This document shows, piece after piece, positions 1-8,469 of a stretch of 64,000 bases of DNA. The stretch is from an uncultured Dehalococcoidia bacterium (lineage in GTDB: Bacteria; Chloroflexota; Dehalococcoidia; Lucifugimonadales; JAAXIE01), in assembly GCA_951813255.1 (NCBI GenBank), contig OX638353.1, positions 2,849,501 through 2,913,500 on the forward strand, read 5' to 3'. Each line of letters opens with the position of its first letter. Position 1 is the stretch's first letter. Under the pieces are notes generated by a model. That model made no database searches. It was not told the origin of the DNA and saw nothing but the letters and a program-made list of their open reading frames with translations. The translations under genes and the position numbers were made by a program.

Positions 1-237
1 CTGCAGGCTGTCTCCACGGAACTGCCCGAACCGCCGGTACGCCGACAGGAATGCCTCTTGCAACGCGTCCTCCGCCAGTTGCCTGTCCTGCATCACCCTT
101 AACGCTAGGTTGTAACCCTGGGTCTGCACCCCTTCGATGATGCAATTGAAGCAGTAGTACGTCCCAGCCCGGTCCTCCACCCTCAGAGTCAGGTGGGTGG
201 TGCTGGCGCACTCAGCGACAGACTGGCCTAGAGCCAA
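1..237 (-). CDS. ECF-type RNA polymerase sigma factor, partial (C-terminal part outside window)
   Basis: The reverse strand is open from the left window edge up to a stop at 238-240. It reads YNLALRVMQDRQLAEDALQ followed by EAFLSAYRRFGQFRGDS, the classic region 2.1-2.2 of extracytoplasmic-function sigma factors that binds core RNA polymerase. About 28 codons precede the CFNCIIE segment, which corresponds to the usual AFN-x-LVE. No ATG is available: TTG at 237 gives a family-like N-terminus, while GTG at 180 would be short. The remainder (region 4) lies beyond the window. An uncommon start or an upstream frameshift cannot be excluded. Confidence 0.8.
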   Translation of the reverse strand, partial: MALGQSVAECASTTHLTLRVEDRAGTYYCFNCIIEGVQTQGYNLALRVMQDRQLAEDALQEAFLSAYRRFGQFRGDSLQ

Positions 238-352
238 CTATCGTCCCCTCTCCGGGTGGTCGCACAGGGGCTGGAGTCGGCGGCTTGGCGCCGCCAACAG
301 TCCTCTGGTTTGCGATATGACATCACTTGGCACAGCATATTCGTCCCAGCCT

Positions 353-358
353 TATAAT
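353..358 (+). promoter_or_regulatory. Candidate -10 box for signal peptidase gene
   Basis: A perfect TATAAT lies 73 bp before the GTG start of the signal peptidase gene. A TTGGCA at 327-332 is the nearest -35-like word, but the 20-bp spacing is longer than optimal, so only the -10 is convincing. Confidence 0.4.
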
Positions 359-430
359 TGTCTCACTGCTGGTTGTTGAGATAGAGAAGCAATTGTTGGC
401 TGAATCTTCCCCTAGCCCTCGGTACCCCTA

Positions 431-1012
431 GTGTACAGACTGCTTCGCGAAGTGCTGGAAGCCATCGTCCTTGCGATGCTGATGTTTTTTATCGCCTCGG
501 TGACTATCCAGAACTTCCGTGTACTGGGTGGCAGCATGTCAGATACCCTGCAAGACGGGCAATACCTGGTCGTCAACAAGGTGGCCTATTCCTCTTTCGA
601 CAAGCGCCGCCTCGCCGAACTGGTGCCCTTCTGGGATGTGGACGAGCCCAACGAAGTGTTCACCTTCCACCCTCCCGAGCGCGGGGAGGTGGTCGTGTTC
701 CACCCGCCACGTCGTCCCGGTGTGGAGTACGTCAAGCGGGTGGTGGCCTTACCCGGAGAGATCGTGGAAATCAGACGCGGAACAGTGATAGTGGACGGAG
801 TCCCCCTCGATGAGCCCTACGTCCCGCGAAAGAGCGCCACCGAGGCACGCGCCCCCCTGCGCCTCGCGGACGATGAATACTACGTCCTCGGGGACAATCG
901 CCTCGGTAGCGAAGACTCCCGCATTTGGGGGCCCATCACCGTGGATAGCATCGTCGGGCGCGTCTGGTTCACCTACTGGCCCCCGTCAGCCATGGGCCTG
1001 ATATCCCACTAG
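431..1012 (+). CDS. lepB: Signal peptidase I
   Basis: Membrane-bound serine protease that removes signal peptides from secreted pre-proteins at the outer face of the cytoplasmic membrane. The 193-aa product has one N-terminal membrane helix (about residues 10-27). It then has the nucleophile Ser35 in GGSMSDTL, the general base Lys102 in YVKRVVALPGE, and the family box GDNRLGSEDSR near residue 154. The start is GTG at 431. Length is normal for a single-helix (Gram-positive-like) enzyme. It stands alone, with a candidate TATAAT upstream. Confidence 0.95.
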   Translation: MYRLLREVLEAIVLAMLMFFIASVTIQNFRVLGGSMSDTLQDGQYLVVNKVAYSSFDKRRLAELVPFWDVDEPNEVFTFHPPERGEVVVFHPPRRPGVEYVKRVVALPGEIVEIRRGTVIVDGVPLDEPYVPRKSATEARAPLRLADDEYYVLGDNRLGSEDSRIWGPITVDSIVGRVWFTYWPPSAMGLISH

Positions 1013-1074
1013 CCCAAGCCGTTAGGCCTTTCTACGGTAAGGGCTGGCGCACATTCAAGCCCACGGCTCTCAGC

Positions 1075-1104
1075 TTGACGCAAATCGAGCTTCCAACCTA
1101 GAAT
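1075..1104 (+). promoter_or_regulatory. Sigma-70-type promoter
   Basis: TTGACG (1075-1080), an 18-bp spacer and TAGAAT (1099-1104). It would start transcription near 1111, giving a roughly 55-nt leader for the VOC gene beginning at 1166. Confidence 0.65.
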
Positions 1105-1165
1105 CCACCCACCTTGGGCCCGGCTCACCCTTGGAATTCAGTTTAGAAACAGTTTGGAGGGTGCC

Positions 1166-1582
1166 ATGTCCTTCGAGATCACCGGGTTCGACCATATGGT
1201 TCTCAAGTGTCGTGACTTGGATAAGGCCTTGTGGTTCTACGGCGAAGTCTTGGGCATGGAAGTCCTTCGTCTCGACCACTACCACGCGGGAAACTGCGGT
1301 TTCCCCTCCGTGAGAGTCAGCGACGGCACCCTCATCGACCTCCCACCCGATAAATCCACCGATCCCATCGTCGAGAATGCCGACCACTTCTGCCTTGTCA
1401 TCGAGCCTACCGACATGCTGGCCCTGCAACGGGAACTGCGAGAGAAGGGCCTTGAGGTGGAGGAGCGCGAAGCTCACTACGCCTTTGGCGCCCAGGGTAT
1501 GGGCTGGCAGTTCAAGCTCAAAGACCCCAACGGCCACAAGCTGGAACTGCGCTGCTACCCCCCGGACCGCCAAGGCGGTTAG
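1166..1582 (+). CDS. VOC (glyoxalase/bleomycin resistance) family protein
   Basis: A 138-aa protein with the paired beta-alpha-beta-beta-beta fold of the vicinal oxygen chelate superfamily. It opens with GFDHMVLKCRDLDKALWFY. Likely metal ligands are His in GFDH, His in ADHFCLV and Glu in HKLELRC. Substrate is unknown; the family covers dioxygenases, lyases and isomerases. ATG 1166 is chosen over an upstream TTG because GGAGG sits seven bases before it. It is followed by a luciferase-like monooxygenase on the same strand, so a shared catabolic task is plausible. A paralogue lies at 2708-3154. Confidence 0.85.
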   Translation: MSFEITGFDHMVLKCRDLDKALWFYGEVLGMEVLRLDHYHAGNCGFPSVRVSDGTLIDLPPDKSTDPIVENADHFCLVIEPTDMLALQRELREKGLEVEEREAHYAFGAQGMGWQFKLKDPNGHKLELRCYPPDRQGG

Positions 1583-1642
1583 CCCACGCCCAGCCCCTCG
1601 ACGCTGCGTCCCACTCCAAATCTCCTGAACTGGAGAGCCTCT

Positions 1643-2695
1643 ATGAAGTACGCCATGTTCTCCCACGTCCAGTGGCCCGAGACCAAGAGCCCTGAACAGG
1701 CCTACCAGGAAGTGCTGGAGCAGGTGCAGTATGCCGAAGAACTCGGCTTCGAGTCCGTCTGGCTCGCGGAACACCACTTCACCCGCTACGGCCTAGCCCC
1801 CTCCCCCCTGATGCTGGGCGCCTACCTAGCCGCCCGTACCAGCCGCATCCGCATCGGCACCGCCGTCATCATCCTCCCTCTCCACAACCTCGTAATGCTG
1901 GCTGAGCAGGTTGCCATGCTGGACGTGCTCAGCGGCGGCCGTGTGGACGTCGGCGTGGGACGTGGCGAGCCTCACCCCAGCCTGTGGGCCAACATGAACA
2001 TCCCGCGAGAGAACAGCGAGGAGCGGTTCCAGGAAGCCCTCGACCTGCTGCCCCAACTATGGACGACCCAGCGATTGTCCCATCAAGGCAAGCACCACGA
2101 CATCAACGACATCACCGTAGTCCCCGCAGCCAAGCAGACGCCGCACCCACCAATCTACATGGGAATCTCATGGAACGAGGACCGGCCCCGCGAAGCAGTC
2201 GACCGCGGCCACCGCATCATCTCCGGCGTGGTGCTGGACGTTGAAGAGCACCTGCACATGCGGGACATCTATGACACCCACGCCGCCGAGTTGGGCCTCG
2301 ACCTGCGCGCTTGGGACTGCCCCATGTTCGTCCACACCCTTATCGCCGACTCCAAGCAGCAGGCCGTGGACGATGCCCGCGAGGGCTTGATGTGGATGTA
2401 CAACATGATCGACTTCCGTCGCACCGTACACCACGGCAGCGACATGCACTACGACTTCCCCACCTACTTCGCCGAGCACCCCGACCCCTCGTTCACCATG
2501 GACCGCATCACAAACAAGAAGTCCCTCTTGGGAACCCCCGAGGAAGTGGCCACCACCATCAGGAAGCTCAACCGAGAGTGCGGCGTGGGCTACTACGGCT
2601 GCGACTTCGGATTCGGAGGTCTCCCCCACGCCAAGGTGATGCGCTCCATGGAACGCTTCGGTAGGGAAGTCATGCCCCGGGTGGACGAGAACTAG
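1643..2695 (+). CDS. LLM-class flavin-dependent oxidoreductase
   Basis: A 350-aa member of the bacterial luciferase-like (TIM-barrel) FMN or F420-dependent family. It opens with MKYAMFSHVQWPE. It has AEELGFESVWLAEHHFTRYG near residues 32-50, the RIGTAVIILPLHNL strand, and GGRVDVGVGRGEPHP near 95-110. These are hallmark segments of two-component monooxygenases and F420-dependent dehydrogenases. The substrate cannot be deduced. It lies 60 bp downstream of a VOC protein, and a second family member is at 3293. Such expansions are common in SAR202-type genomes (general knowledge). Confidence 0.88.
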   Translation: MKYAMFSHVQWPETKSPEQAYQEVLEQVQYAEELGFESVWLAEHHFTRYGLAPSPLMLGAYLAARTSRIRIGTAVIILPLHNLVMLAEQVAMLDVLSGGRVDVGVGRGEPHPSLWANMNIPRENSEERFQEALDLLPQLWTTQRLSHQGKHHDINDITVVPAAKQTPHPPIYMGISWNEDRPREAVDRGHRIISGVVLDVEEHLHMRDIYDTHAAELGLDLRAWDCPMFVHTLIADSKQQAVDDAREGLMWMYNMIDFRRTVHHGSDMHYDFPTYFAEHPDPSFTMDRITNKKSLLGTPEEVATTIRKLNRECGVGYYGCDFGFGGLPHAKVMRSMERFGREVMPRVDEN

Positions 2696-2707
2696 AGAGC
2701 AAGCTGG

Positions 2708-3154
2708 CTAGACCCTGTTCGGCCCTGGCCGTGCATCCCAACCCAACCTCCGCAGCTTCTCCCCTTGGAAGTTGCTCTTGAGCTCAATCATCTGCCCCTC
2801 AGGGTCCCGTATATACAGCGACTCGCCGTAGCCTTGGGCGCCCCAGCGCACGTTGATGTCGTCGTCCGTATCGGTGCCGTAGCCGCGCAACTGCTCTCTC
2901 ATCCGCTCCATATCGGTAGGGGCTATGCGCACGCAGATGTGGTCCACGTTCTTCACGAACTCCTCATCCGAGTTGAAGGGACGCACGTCAATGATGGTCT
3001 CCGGTGTGATTCGCACCGAGGCGAAACCGACCTTGCCAGACCGGTACTCCTCCTCGCGGAGAATCTCCAAGCCCAGCACATCGCGATAGAAGGCCAGTGC
3101 CCGGTCCGGGTTCCGCGTATTCATAACCAAGTGGTCGAAACCTATGACCTTCAT
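2708..3154 (-). CDS. VOC (glyoxalase/bleomycin resistance) family protein
   Basis: A 148-aa paralogue of the VOC protein at 1166. It has the same opening (GFDHLVMNTRNPDRALAFYRD), metal-ligand candidates His in GFDH, His in VDHICVRI and Glu in QMIELKSN, and the shared FGAQG/WGAQGYG turn near residue 107. ATG at 3154 is preferred to an upstream in-frame start because AAGGAGG lies five bases before it. It is convergent with the luciferase-like gene at 1643, only 12 bp from that gene's stop. Confidence 0.85.
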   Translation of the reverse strand: MKVIGFDHLVMNTRNPDRALAFYRDVLGLEILREEEYRSGKVGFASVRITPETIIDVRPFNSDEEFVKNVDHICVRIAPTDMERMREQLRGYGTDTDDDINVRWGAQGYGESLYIRDPEGQMIELKSNFQGEKLRRLGWDARPGPNRV

Positions 3155-3292
3155 TCTGCCTCCTTCGGGCAATCGTGGATCCCGATGTAGCGGGAATCGC
3201 AGGTTGGCGGTAATCTAATGTCTGCCATTAGGCCCGTCAAGACAAACACTTCCTAGTACGGGCCCCACCTACGAGAAAAAGGGGAGACCATC

Positions 3293-4294
3293 ATGGAGCT
3301 ATGCCTGAATATCCGCGACTATCTGGAAGACCCCAGCCGCCCTCTGTACCAGCAAGTGGATGAGGCGGTGGAGGTGGCCCGCAAGGCTACTGAGTGGGGC
3401 TACACAGCCATCTACTGCCCCCAGCACTACGTCTCCCATCCCACCGTCTGGCCGCAGCCCATGCCTGTGCTCGCCCGGCTGATGCCTGAAGCCCCGGAGG
3501 TCCGTCTCGTCACCGGCATCCTGCTCCTCACTTACATGAACCCCTTGGACGTTGCCGAGCAGGTAGCCACCTTCGACCAGCTTTCCAAGGGCCGCTTTGT
3601 TCTCGGTGTGGGCTTGGGCTACCGTGAACTGGAACTGGAGGCCTTCAACACCAACCGCGCCGAGCGCCTGGGCCGCTTCAACGAGTCCCTCCAAGTCATG
3701 AAGCTCCTCTGGAGTGGAGAAGAGGTCAACTTCGATGGGCAGTACTGGCATATCCACGGCGCCCGCATGGCCATCACTCCCATGCAGCAACCCCACCCGC
3801 CCATCTGGTTCGCCTCCCACAGCCCTCGCGCCACCCGCCGTGCTGCTAACGACGCCGATGGCTGCCTCCTCGGCCCCCAGACCGCCTGGGACGACATCTC
3901 TAGCCTCGCCTCCATCTACTGGGAGACCCGCGAAGCATCAGCGCACGGCCCCACCGGCATGCTGGGAATGCACCGTGCCGTATCCATGAGCACCGACCGC
4001 GAGACCGCAGCCGCCGAGGCGCGGGCAGTGGGCGAACGCAAGGGCGCCATGTACGGCGGCTGGGGCATGCAGGAGAACTCGGTTGTCGACCTCGGCTTGG
4101 ACCGCACCCGTCCCCTCCACGAGTGGACCATAATCGGCAGCCCCCAAGACTGCCTTGAGAACCTCGCCCGCAACGAACGGGAAGACCGCGTCCAGTATGC
4201 TGGCCTCACATTCATCAACTTCCCTGCCGAGCACTCCGCCCGCATGGAGTACCTCCAGCGCTTCTCTGAAGAGGTCATACGCAAACTGCCCTGA
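3293..4294 (+). CDS. LLM-class flavin-dependent oxidoreductase
   Basis: A 333-aa luciferase-like protein of the same superfamily as the 1643 gene but clearly diverged. It has the segments ATEWGYTAIYCPQHYVSHP, RLVTGILLLTYMNPLDVAEQ and KGRFVLGVGLGYRELELEAF. The last fits the FMN/F420 phosphate-binding region. The start ATG 3293 follows a GGGGAG Shine-Dalgarno-like stretch. The terminal part (IIGSPQDCLENL) is the usual GTPEEV element. Substrate unknown; probably oxidation of organic carbon compounds. Confidence 0.88.
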   Translation: MELCLNIRDYLEDPSRPLYQQVDEAVEVARKATEWGYTAIYCPQHYVSHPTVWPQPMPVLARLMPEAPEVRLVTGILLLTYMNPLDVAEQVATFDQLSKGRFVLGVGLGYRELELEAFNTNRAERLGRFNESLQVMKLLWSGEEVNFDGQYWHIHGARMAITPMQQPHPPIWFASHSPRATRRAANDADGCLLGPQTAWDDISSLASIYWETREASAHGPTGMLGMHRAVSMSTDRETAAAEARAVGERKGAMYGGWGMQENSVVDLGLDRTRPLHEWTIIGSPQDCLENLARNEREDRVQYAGLTFINFPAEHSARMEYLQRFSEEVIRKLP

Positions 4295-4346
4295 CACGAC
4301 TTTGTCCTCAGTAGCGTCCCCTCCCCGTAAGAGTAGGCTCCTAGCG

Positions 4347-4352
4347 TATAAT
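4347..4352 (+). promoter_or_regulatory. -10 box upstream of polA
   Basis: Perfect TATAAT whose predicted start point (about 4359) lies downstream of the ATG at 4351. That argues that translation of DNA polymerase I begins at ATG 4381. No good -35 is visible. Confidence 0.55.
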
Positions 4353-4380
4353 GGCCATAACCCCATCGGAGGCTGACGCG

Positions 4381-7188
4381 ATGACTACTAGGAGGAGGGG
4401 CGCAAGCGCCGGTGCGCCACTGATGCCCGTCGACGAAGGCCCTCGCCTCGTCCTGATCGACGGGAACGCCTTGGTCTACCGCTCCTTCCGTGCCATCGCC
4501 ATCCGCGGCAATCTCACCGTAGGCTCCACAGGCGAGGACATCACCGGTGTGTTCGGTTTCACCAACACCTTCCTGCGGGCCATCCAGGACTATCACCCAA
4601 CGCACTGCGCCATCACCTTCGACCTTCCTGTTCCCACCTTCCGCCACAAGATGTTCGCTGAGTACAAGGCGCAACGGCCCCCCACTCCTCCTGAGCTCCG
4701 CTCCCAGTTCGACCGAGTGCGCCAGCTTATGCAGGCATTTCGCGTTCCCATCTTCGAAATCGAAGGGTACGAGGCCGACGACGTCCTCGGCACCCTGTCG
4801 CTGCAAGCCCAGGAGCAGGAGGTCCCCACCACCATACTCACCGGGGACACCGACACACTGCAGTTGGTCTCGCCTTGGGTCAAGGTCGCTATTCACTCCG
4901 GCGTTCAGGACAAGCGCGTCTACGACGAGGCTGAGGTTAAGGCCCGCTTCTACGGGCTCTCCGCCGAACAGCAGCCCGACTTCAAGGCCCTCAAGGGCGA
5001 CTCATCCGACAACATTCCCGGCGTTCCCGGCATAGGCGACAAGACCGCCGCACGCCTCCTCCTCGAGCACGGCACCCTTGAGGGGCTGTACGAGAACGTG
5101 GAAGCCGTCACACCTCCCAAAACGCGCCAATCCTTGGAACAACACCGGGAGCGGGCCCTCCAAGGCAAGATCCTCACCACCATCTTCCGGGACGTGCCCG
5201 TCACCTTAGACATGGACCAAGTCCGCTTCTGGACCTACTCCCGCCAGGATATCGTCGACTTCATGCGCGAGCTTGAGTTCGTCACCATCATTCCCCGCAT
5301 CCCTGAACCTCCCCTGTCGGAGAAGAAAAAATCGGCAGTTAAACTGACGGAGCAGGCCGACGGCCTCAACTATCAGATAGTGGACGAAGAGGCCCATCTT
5401 TCGGCCATGTGCCGCGAGCTAACTACCGCTCCCCGCGTCTCCTTCGACACCGAGACCTCCCAACTCGACCCCATGAAGGCCAATCTGGTTGGTCTTAGTT
5501 TCGCCACGGAAACCGGCAAGGCGTGGTACGTCCCCGTAGGCCACCGCGAAGGCAATCAGCTGCCCGTGGAGCAGGTGCTCGCTCAGCTCAAGCCCATCAT
5601 GGAGTCGCCCGAAGTCAGCAAGGTGGCCCACAACTGCACCTTCGACATGACCGTCTTGGAGCAGTTGGGCATACGCACCCAAGGCATGGACTTCGACACC
5701 ATGGTCGCCTCCCAGATGAGCGGCAAGAAGACCATCGGCCTGAAAGAACTGGTGCTGGACGTCCTAGGCGTCGAGATGGCGAAGATCAGCGACCTCATTG
5801 GCACCGGCAGCAAGCAGATATCCTTCGATCGCCTGCCCATCGATGAGCAGGTCCGCGATTATGCCTGCGCCGATGCCGATCTTCCTCTGCGCCTCGTGCC
5901 CATCTTCGAGGAGGCCCTTCAGAAGGACGGCGTCTGGGATCTGTTCGAAAAAGTAGAGATGCCCCTAGCTCCGGTCATAGTGGACATGCAACGGAACGGC
6001 GTCGCCTTGGAAGAGGGCATGCTCCACGAAATGGCCCGCGACATCAACGAGCAGTTGCACCAGTTGGAAACTCAGGTCTACAACGACGCTGGACGTCCCT
6101 TCAATATCAACTCCCCTCAACAGCTTTCTCAATTGCTCTTCGAAGAGTTGAAACTGGGCCCCACCAAGCGCACTCGCACCGGGGCCTACACCACCGACGC
6201 CCAAGCCTTGGAAGCTCTGAAGGGACATCACCCGGTCATCGATGGCATCCTCGAATACCGCCAGCTCTCCAAGCTCAAGGGCACGTACGTCGACGCCCTT
6301 CCGGAACTCATAAATCGGCGTACTGGGCGCATACACACCAGTTTCAATCAGGTGGGTTCGGCCACTGGTCGCATGTCCAGCAGCGACCCGAACCTCCAGA
6401 ACATACCGATACGCACAGAGCTTGGCCGTCAGGTACGGCGGGCCTTCATCGCGCCAAAAGTGGACGGAGAGCAGTGGCATCTGCTATCTGCCGACTACTC
6501 CCAGATTGAGTTGCGTGTGCTGGCCCATCTCTCCGAGGACCCCGTACTGCTGGAAGCCTTCCGCAATGGCGAGGACATTCACACCGCCACGGCGGCCATG
6601 ATGTTCGAAGTTCCCTTCCCTGAGGTGAACTCGGACCACCGTCGCATTGCCAAGGTCTTGAACTTCGGCGTGATATACGGCCTCTCGGCCTACGGTATCT
6701 CCCAGCAGACTGAGTTTGGTCCCGAAGAAGGCACTCGATTCATCGAGTCGTACTTCAGTAAGTACCCCGGCATAAGGGGCTACTTGGACGGTATCAAAGA
6801 GCAGGCCCGTGCTCGTGGATATGTGGAGACGGCCCTCGGCCGGCGGCGTTACATGCCGGAAATCATGGCTACCAACCGGGTGGTGCGCCAAGGTGCCGAA
6901 CGCATGGCGATCAACATGCCCATCCAAGGCACAGCCGCCGACATCATGAAACTGGCCATGATACGCGTGGCCCGGCGCATGGAAGAGGAGAAACTCCGCT
7001 CCCGCCTGCTGTTGCAGGTACACGACGAGCTCATGTTTGAAGCCCCCCACGACGAAATCGAACCTCTGCGGGAACTGGTCCTGCAGGAGATGCCCTCAGC
7101 TTTAAGGGAGATGCCTTCCGCTCCCGAATTCGCAGTACCCCTCACCGTAGAAGTTAAGACTGGCAGCAACTGGGGAGACATGAAATGA
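4381..7188 (+). CDS. polA: DNA polymerase I with 5'-3' and 3'-5' exonuclease domains
   Basis: A 935-aa three-domain replication and repair polymerase. The N-terminal FEN-like nuclease (about 20-310) has YEADDVLGTL and the helix-hairpin-helix region NIPGVPGIGDKTA. The proofreading domain keeps its catalytic acids: FDTET (ExoI), HNCTFDM (ExoII) and YACADAD (ExoIII), so proofreading should be active. The polymerase has motif A SADYSQIELR, motif B RRIAKVLNFGVIYG and motif C QVHDEL. ATG 4381 has GGAGG upstream and lies after the predicted transcription start; ATG 4351 is in frame but less likely. The stop TGA overlaps the next start (ATGA). Confidence 0.97.
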   Translation: MTTRRRGASAGAPLMPVDEGPRLVLIDGNALVYRSFRAIAIRGNLTVGSTGEDITGVFGFTNTFLRAIQDYHPTHCAITFDLPVPTFRHKMFAEYKAQRPPTPPELRSQFDRVRQLMQAFRVPIFEIEGYEADDVLGTLSLQAQEQEVPTTILTGDTDTLQLVSPWVKVAIHSGVQDKRVYDEAEVKARFYGLSAEQQPDFKALKGDSSDNIPGVPGIGDKTAARLLLEHGTLEGLYENVEAVTPPKTRQSLEQHRERALQGKILTTIFRDVPVTLDMDQVRFWTYSRQDIVDFMRELEFVTIIPRIPEPPLSEKKKSAVKLTEQADGLNYQIVDEEAHLSAMCRELTTAPRVSFDTETSQLDPMKANLVGLSFATETGKAWYVPVGHREGNQLPVEQVLAQLKPIMESPEVSKVAHNCTFDMTVLEQLGIRTQGMDFDTMVASQMSGKKTIGLKELVLDVLGVEMAKISDLIGTGSKQISFDRLPIDEQVRDYACADADLPLRLVPIFEEALQKDGVWDLFEKVEMPLAPVIVDMQRNGVALEEGMLHEMARDINEQLHQLETQVYNDAGRPFNINSPQQLSQLLFEELKLGPTKRTRTGAYTTDAQALEALKGHHPVIDGILEYRQLSKLKGTYVDALPELINRRTGRIHTSFNQVGSATGRMSSSDPNLQNIPIRTELGRQVRRAFIAPKVDGEQWHLLSADYSQIELRVLAHLSEDPVLLEAFRNGEDIHTATAAMMFEVPFPEVNSDHRRIAKVLNFGVIYGLSAYGISQQTEFGPEEGTRFIESYFSKYPGIRGYLDGIKEQARARGYVETALGRRRYMPEIMATNRVVRQGAERMAINMPIQGTAADIMKLAMIRVARRMEEEKLRSRLLLQVHDELMFEAPHDEIEPLRELVLQEMPSALREMPSAPEFAVPLTVEVKTGSNWGDMK

Positions 7189-7589
7189 ACCGGGAACTTA
7201 TGCTAAAAGGCTACGCCATTCTCATGCCCTTGGCCGCCCTCAGCGTCGTGGTGCAGGCCGTCCTCTTTGCAGGACGCTACTCCGAGGGACAATCGTGGTA
7301 CCTGGCCGCCCACATGCACGTTGGCTCGGCGTCGCTCCTCATTGTGGCGGTCTGCTTGGGGCTGGCCATTTTCGGGCGCTTTCCTCAAGCCACCCGAATC
7401 CTCCCGTGGACCGGCATCCTTGTAGCATTGTGGCTGGGCCAATACCTGCTGGGCGAATATTCCGACAAAGTCCGCTGGCTCTCCTTCCTCCACATACCCA
7501 TCGCCTTCCTCGTGTTCGGTTTGGCCGCGCTGCTCAGTGGCCGCGCCCACCGCCTCATGGCAGGCCGCTACGCCGACGCCGGGGACTAG
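7185..7589 (+). CDS. Small four-helix membrane protein (DUF6220-like)
   Basis: A 134-aa hydrophobic protein with four predicted membrane helices, at about residues 9-28, 43-62, 74-92 and 102-120. Histidines in AAHMHVG and SFLHIP could face each other in the membrane, which resembles small di-heme or DUF6220-type proteins. This assignment is tentative. The ATG overlaps the polA stop, so translation is coupled to the polymerase. Function unknown. Confidence 0.75.
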   Translation: MNRELMLKGYAILMPLAALSVVVQAVLFAGRYSEGQSWYLAAHMHVGSASLLIVAVCLGLAIFGRFPQATRILPWTGILVALWLGQYLLGEYSDKVRWLSFLHIPIAFLVFGLAALLSGRAHRLMAGRYADAGD

Positions 7590-7604
7590 GTCCACAGCAG
7601 ACTG

Positions 7605-7631
7605 CCGTCATTCCAGCGAAAGCCGGAATCC
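7605..7631. repeat. Dispersed palindromic (REP-like) repeat, copy 1
   Basis: A 27-nt imperfect palindrome in which CCGTCATTCC and GGAATCC flank GCGAAAGC. It matches, in the opposite orientation and at the same length, the copy at 51754-51780. Shorter or longer relatives lie at 37393-37411 and 61029-61080. It falls directly after the membrane-protein stop. Confidence 0.6.
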
Positions 7632-7657
7632 AAGAGCGAACAGCCGAGGAGCGTCCC

Positions 7658-8461
7658 ATGATTAAAGAGAACCGCGTCAAACGGATCATGGCCGAGAGAA
7701 AGCTGGCACTAGCTGGCTACGTCACCTTCGCCGACCCTAATCTCATTGAAATCATGGGCATCGCCGGTCTCGACGCCGCCTTCATCGACATGGAACACAG
7801 CAACTACGACCTCCGAATGGTCAGCGAAATGGTGCGCGCCTGCGACCTCACAGGCATCACCTCTGTGATCCGGCCTCCTGAAAACGATTGGGGTGTCATC
7901 CTGCGGCTGCTCGACATGGGTGCCCAAGGCATATACATTCCCCACGTAAACGGAGTCGAGGGGGCACGCCAAGCCATCGACGCGGTACGTTATCCCCCCG
8001 TGGGCCACCGCGGAGCCGCCGGTGGCAGTCGCGCCGCGGGCTACGGCTCAGTACCTTGGCAGGAGCACATGGCCCGCTCCAACCGTGAAATCTTCCTAGC
8101 CGTCATGGTAGAAGATCAGAAGGCCATCGACGAGCTTGACCAGATCGCTGCCTTGGACGGCTTGGACGCGGTTTCCGTAGGTCCCACCGATCTCTCCGCC
8201 ACCCTCGGCATCACCGACCCTCACGATCCCAAGCTGCATGCCGCCGTGCAAGACCTTGCAGCCCGCATACAACGCGCAGGCAAGGCCAAGCTCGGCTTTC
8301 CCGTCGACCATCCCGCCTGCCCCATCAATGCCCGTGAACTGGTGCAGATGGGCGTGGGCTACAGCAACATGGCCCCCACCCCCACCTCGGCAGTCCTGAA
8401 CGCCCTCCGCCAAGGGGTTGCCAAGGTACGTGACTCCCTGGACCAAGGACCAACTGCCTAG
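7658..8461 (+). CDS. HpcH/HpaI aldolase family protein
   Basis: A 267-aa class II pyruvate-type aldolase, related to 4-hydroxy-2-oxoheptanedioate or 2-keto-3-deoxyrhamnonate aldolase. It carries the metal and pyruvate-binding motifs of the family: FIDMEHSNYD near residue 44, SVIRPPEND near 74, MGAQGIYIPHV near 93 and VGPTDLSATLG near 182. ATG 7658 has GAGGAG upstream; longer in-frame versions would read through the intergenic repeat. Likely cleaves or forms a 2-keto-3-deoxy acid. The exact substrate is unresolved. Confidence 0.88.
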   Translation: MIKENRVKRIMAERKLALAGYVTFADPNLIEIMGIAGLDAAFIDMEHSNYDLRMVSEMVRACDLTGITSVIRPPENDWGVILRLLDMGAQGIYIPHVNGVEGARQAIDAVRYPPVGHRGAAGGSRAAGYGSVPWQEHMARSNREIFLAVMVEDQKAIDELDQIAALDGLDAVSVGPTDLSATLGITDPHDPKLHAAVQDLAARIQRAGKAKLGFPVDHPACPINARELVQMGVGYSNMAPTPTSAVLNALRQGVAKVRDSLDQGPTA

Positions 8462-8469
8462 ACACTGCC

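Noticed and set aside
4351..4380. Earlier ATG as polA start
   Set aside because: It overlaps the perfect -10 box and has no ribosome site, whereas ATG 4381 has GGAGG.
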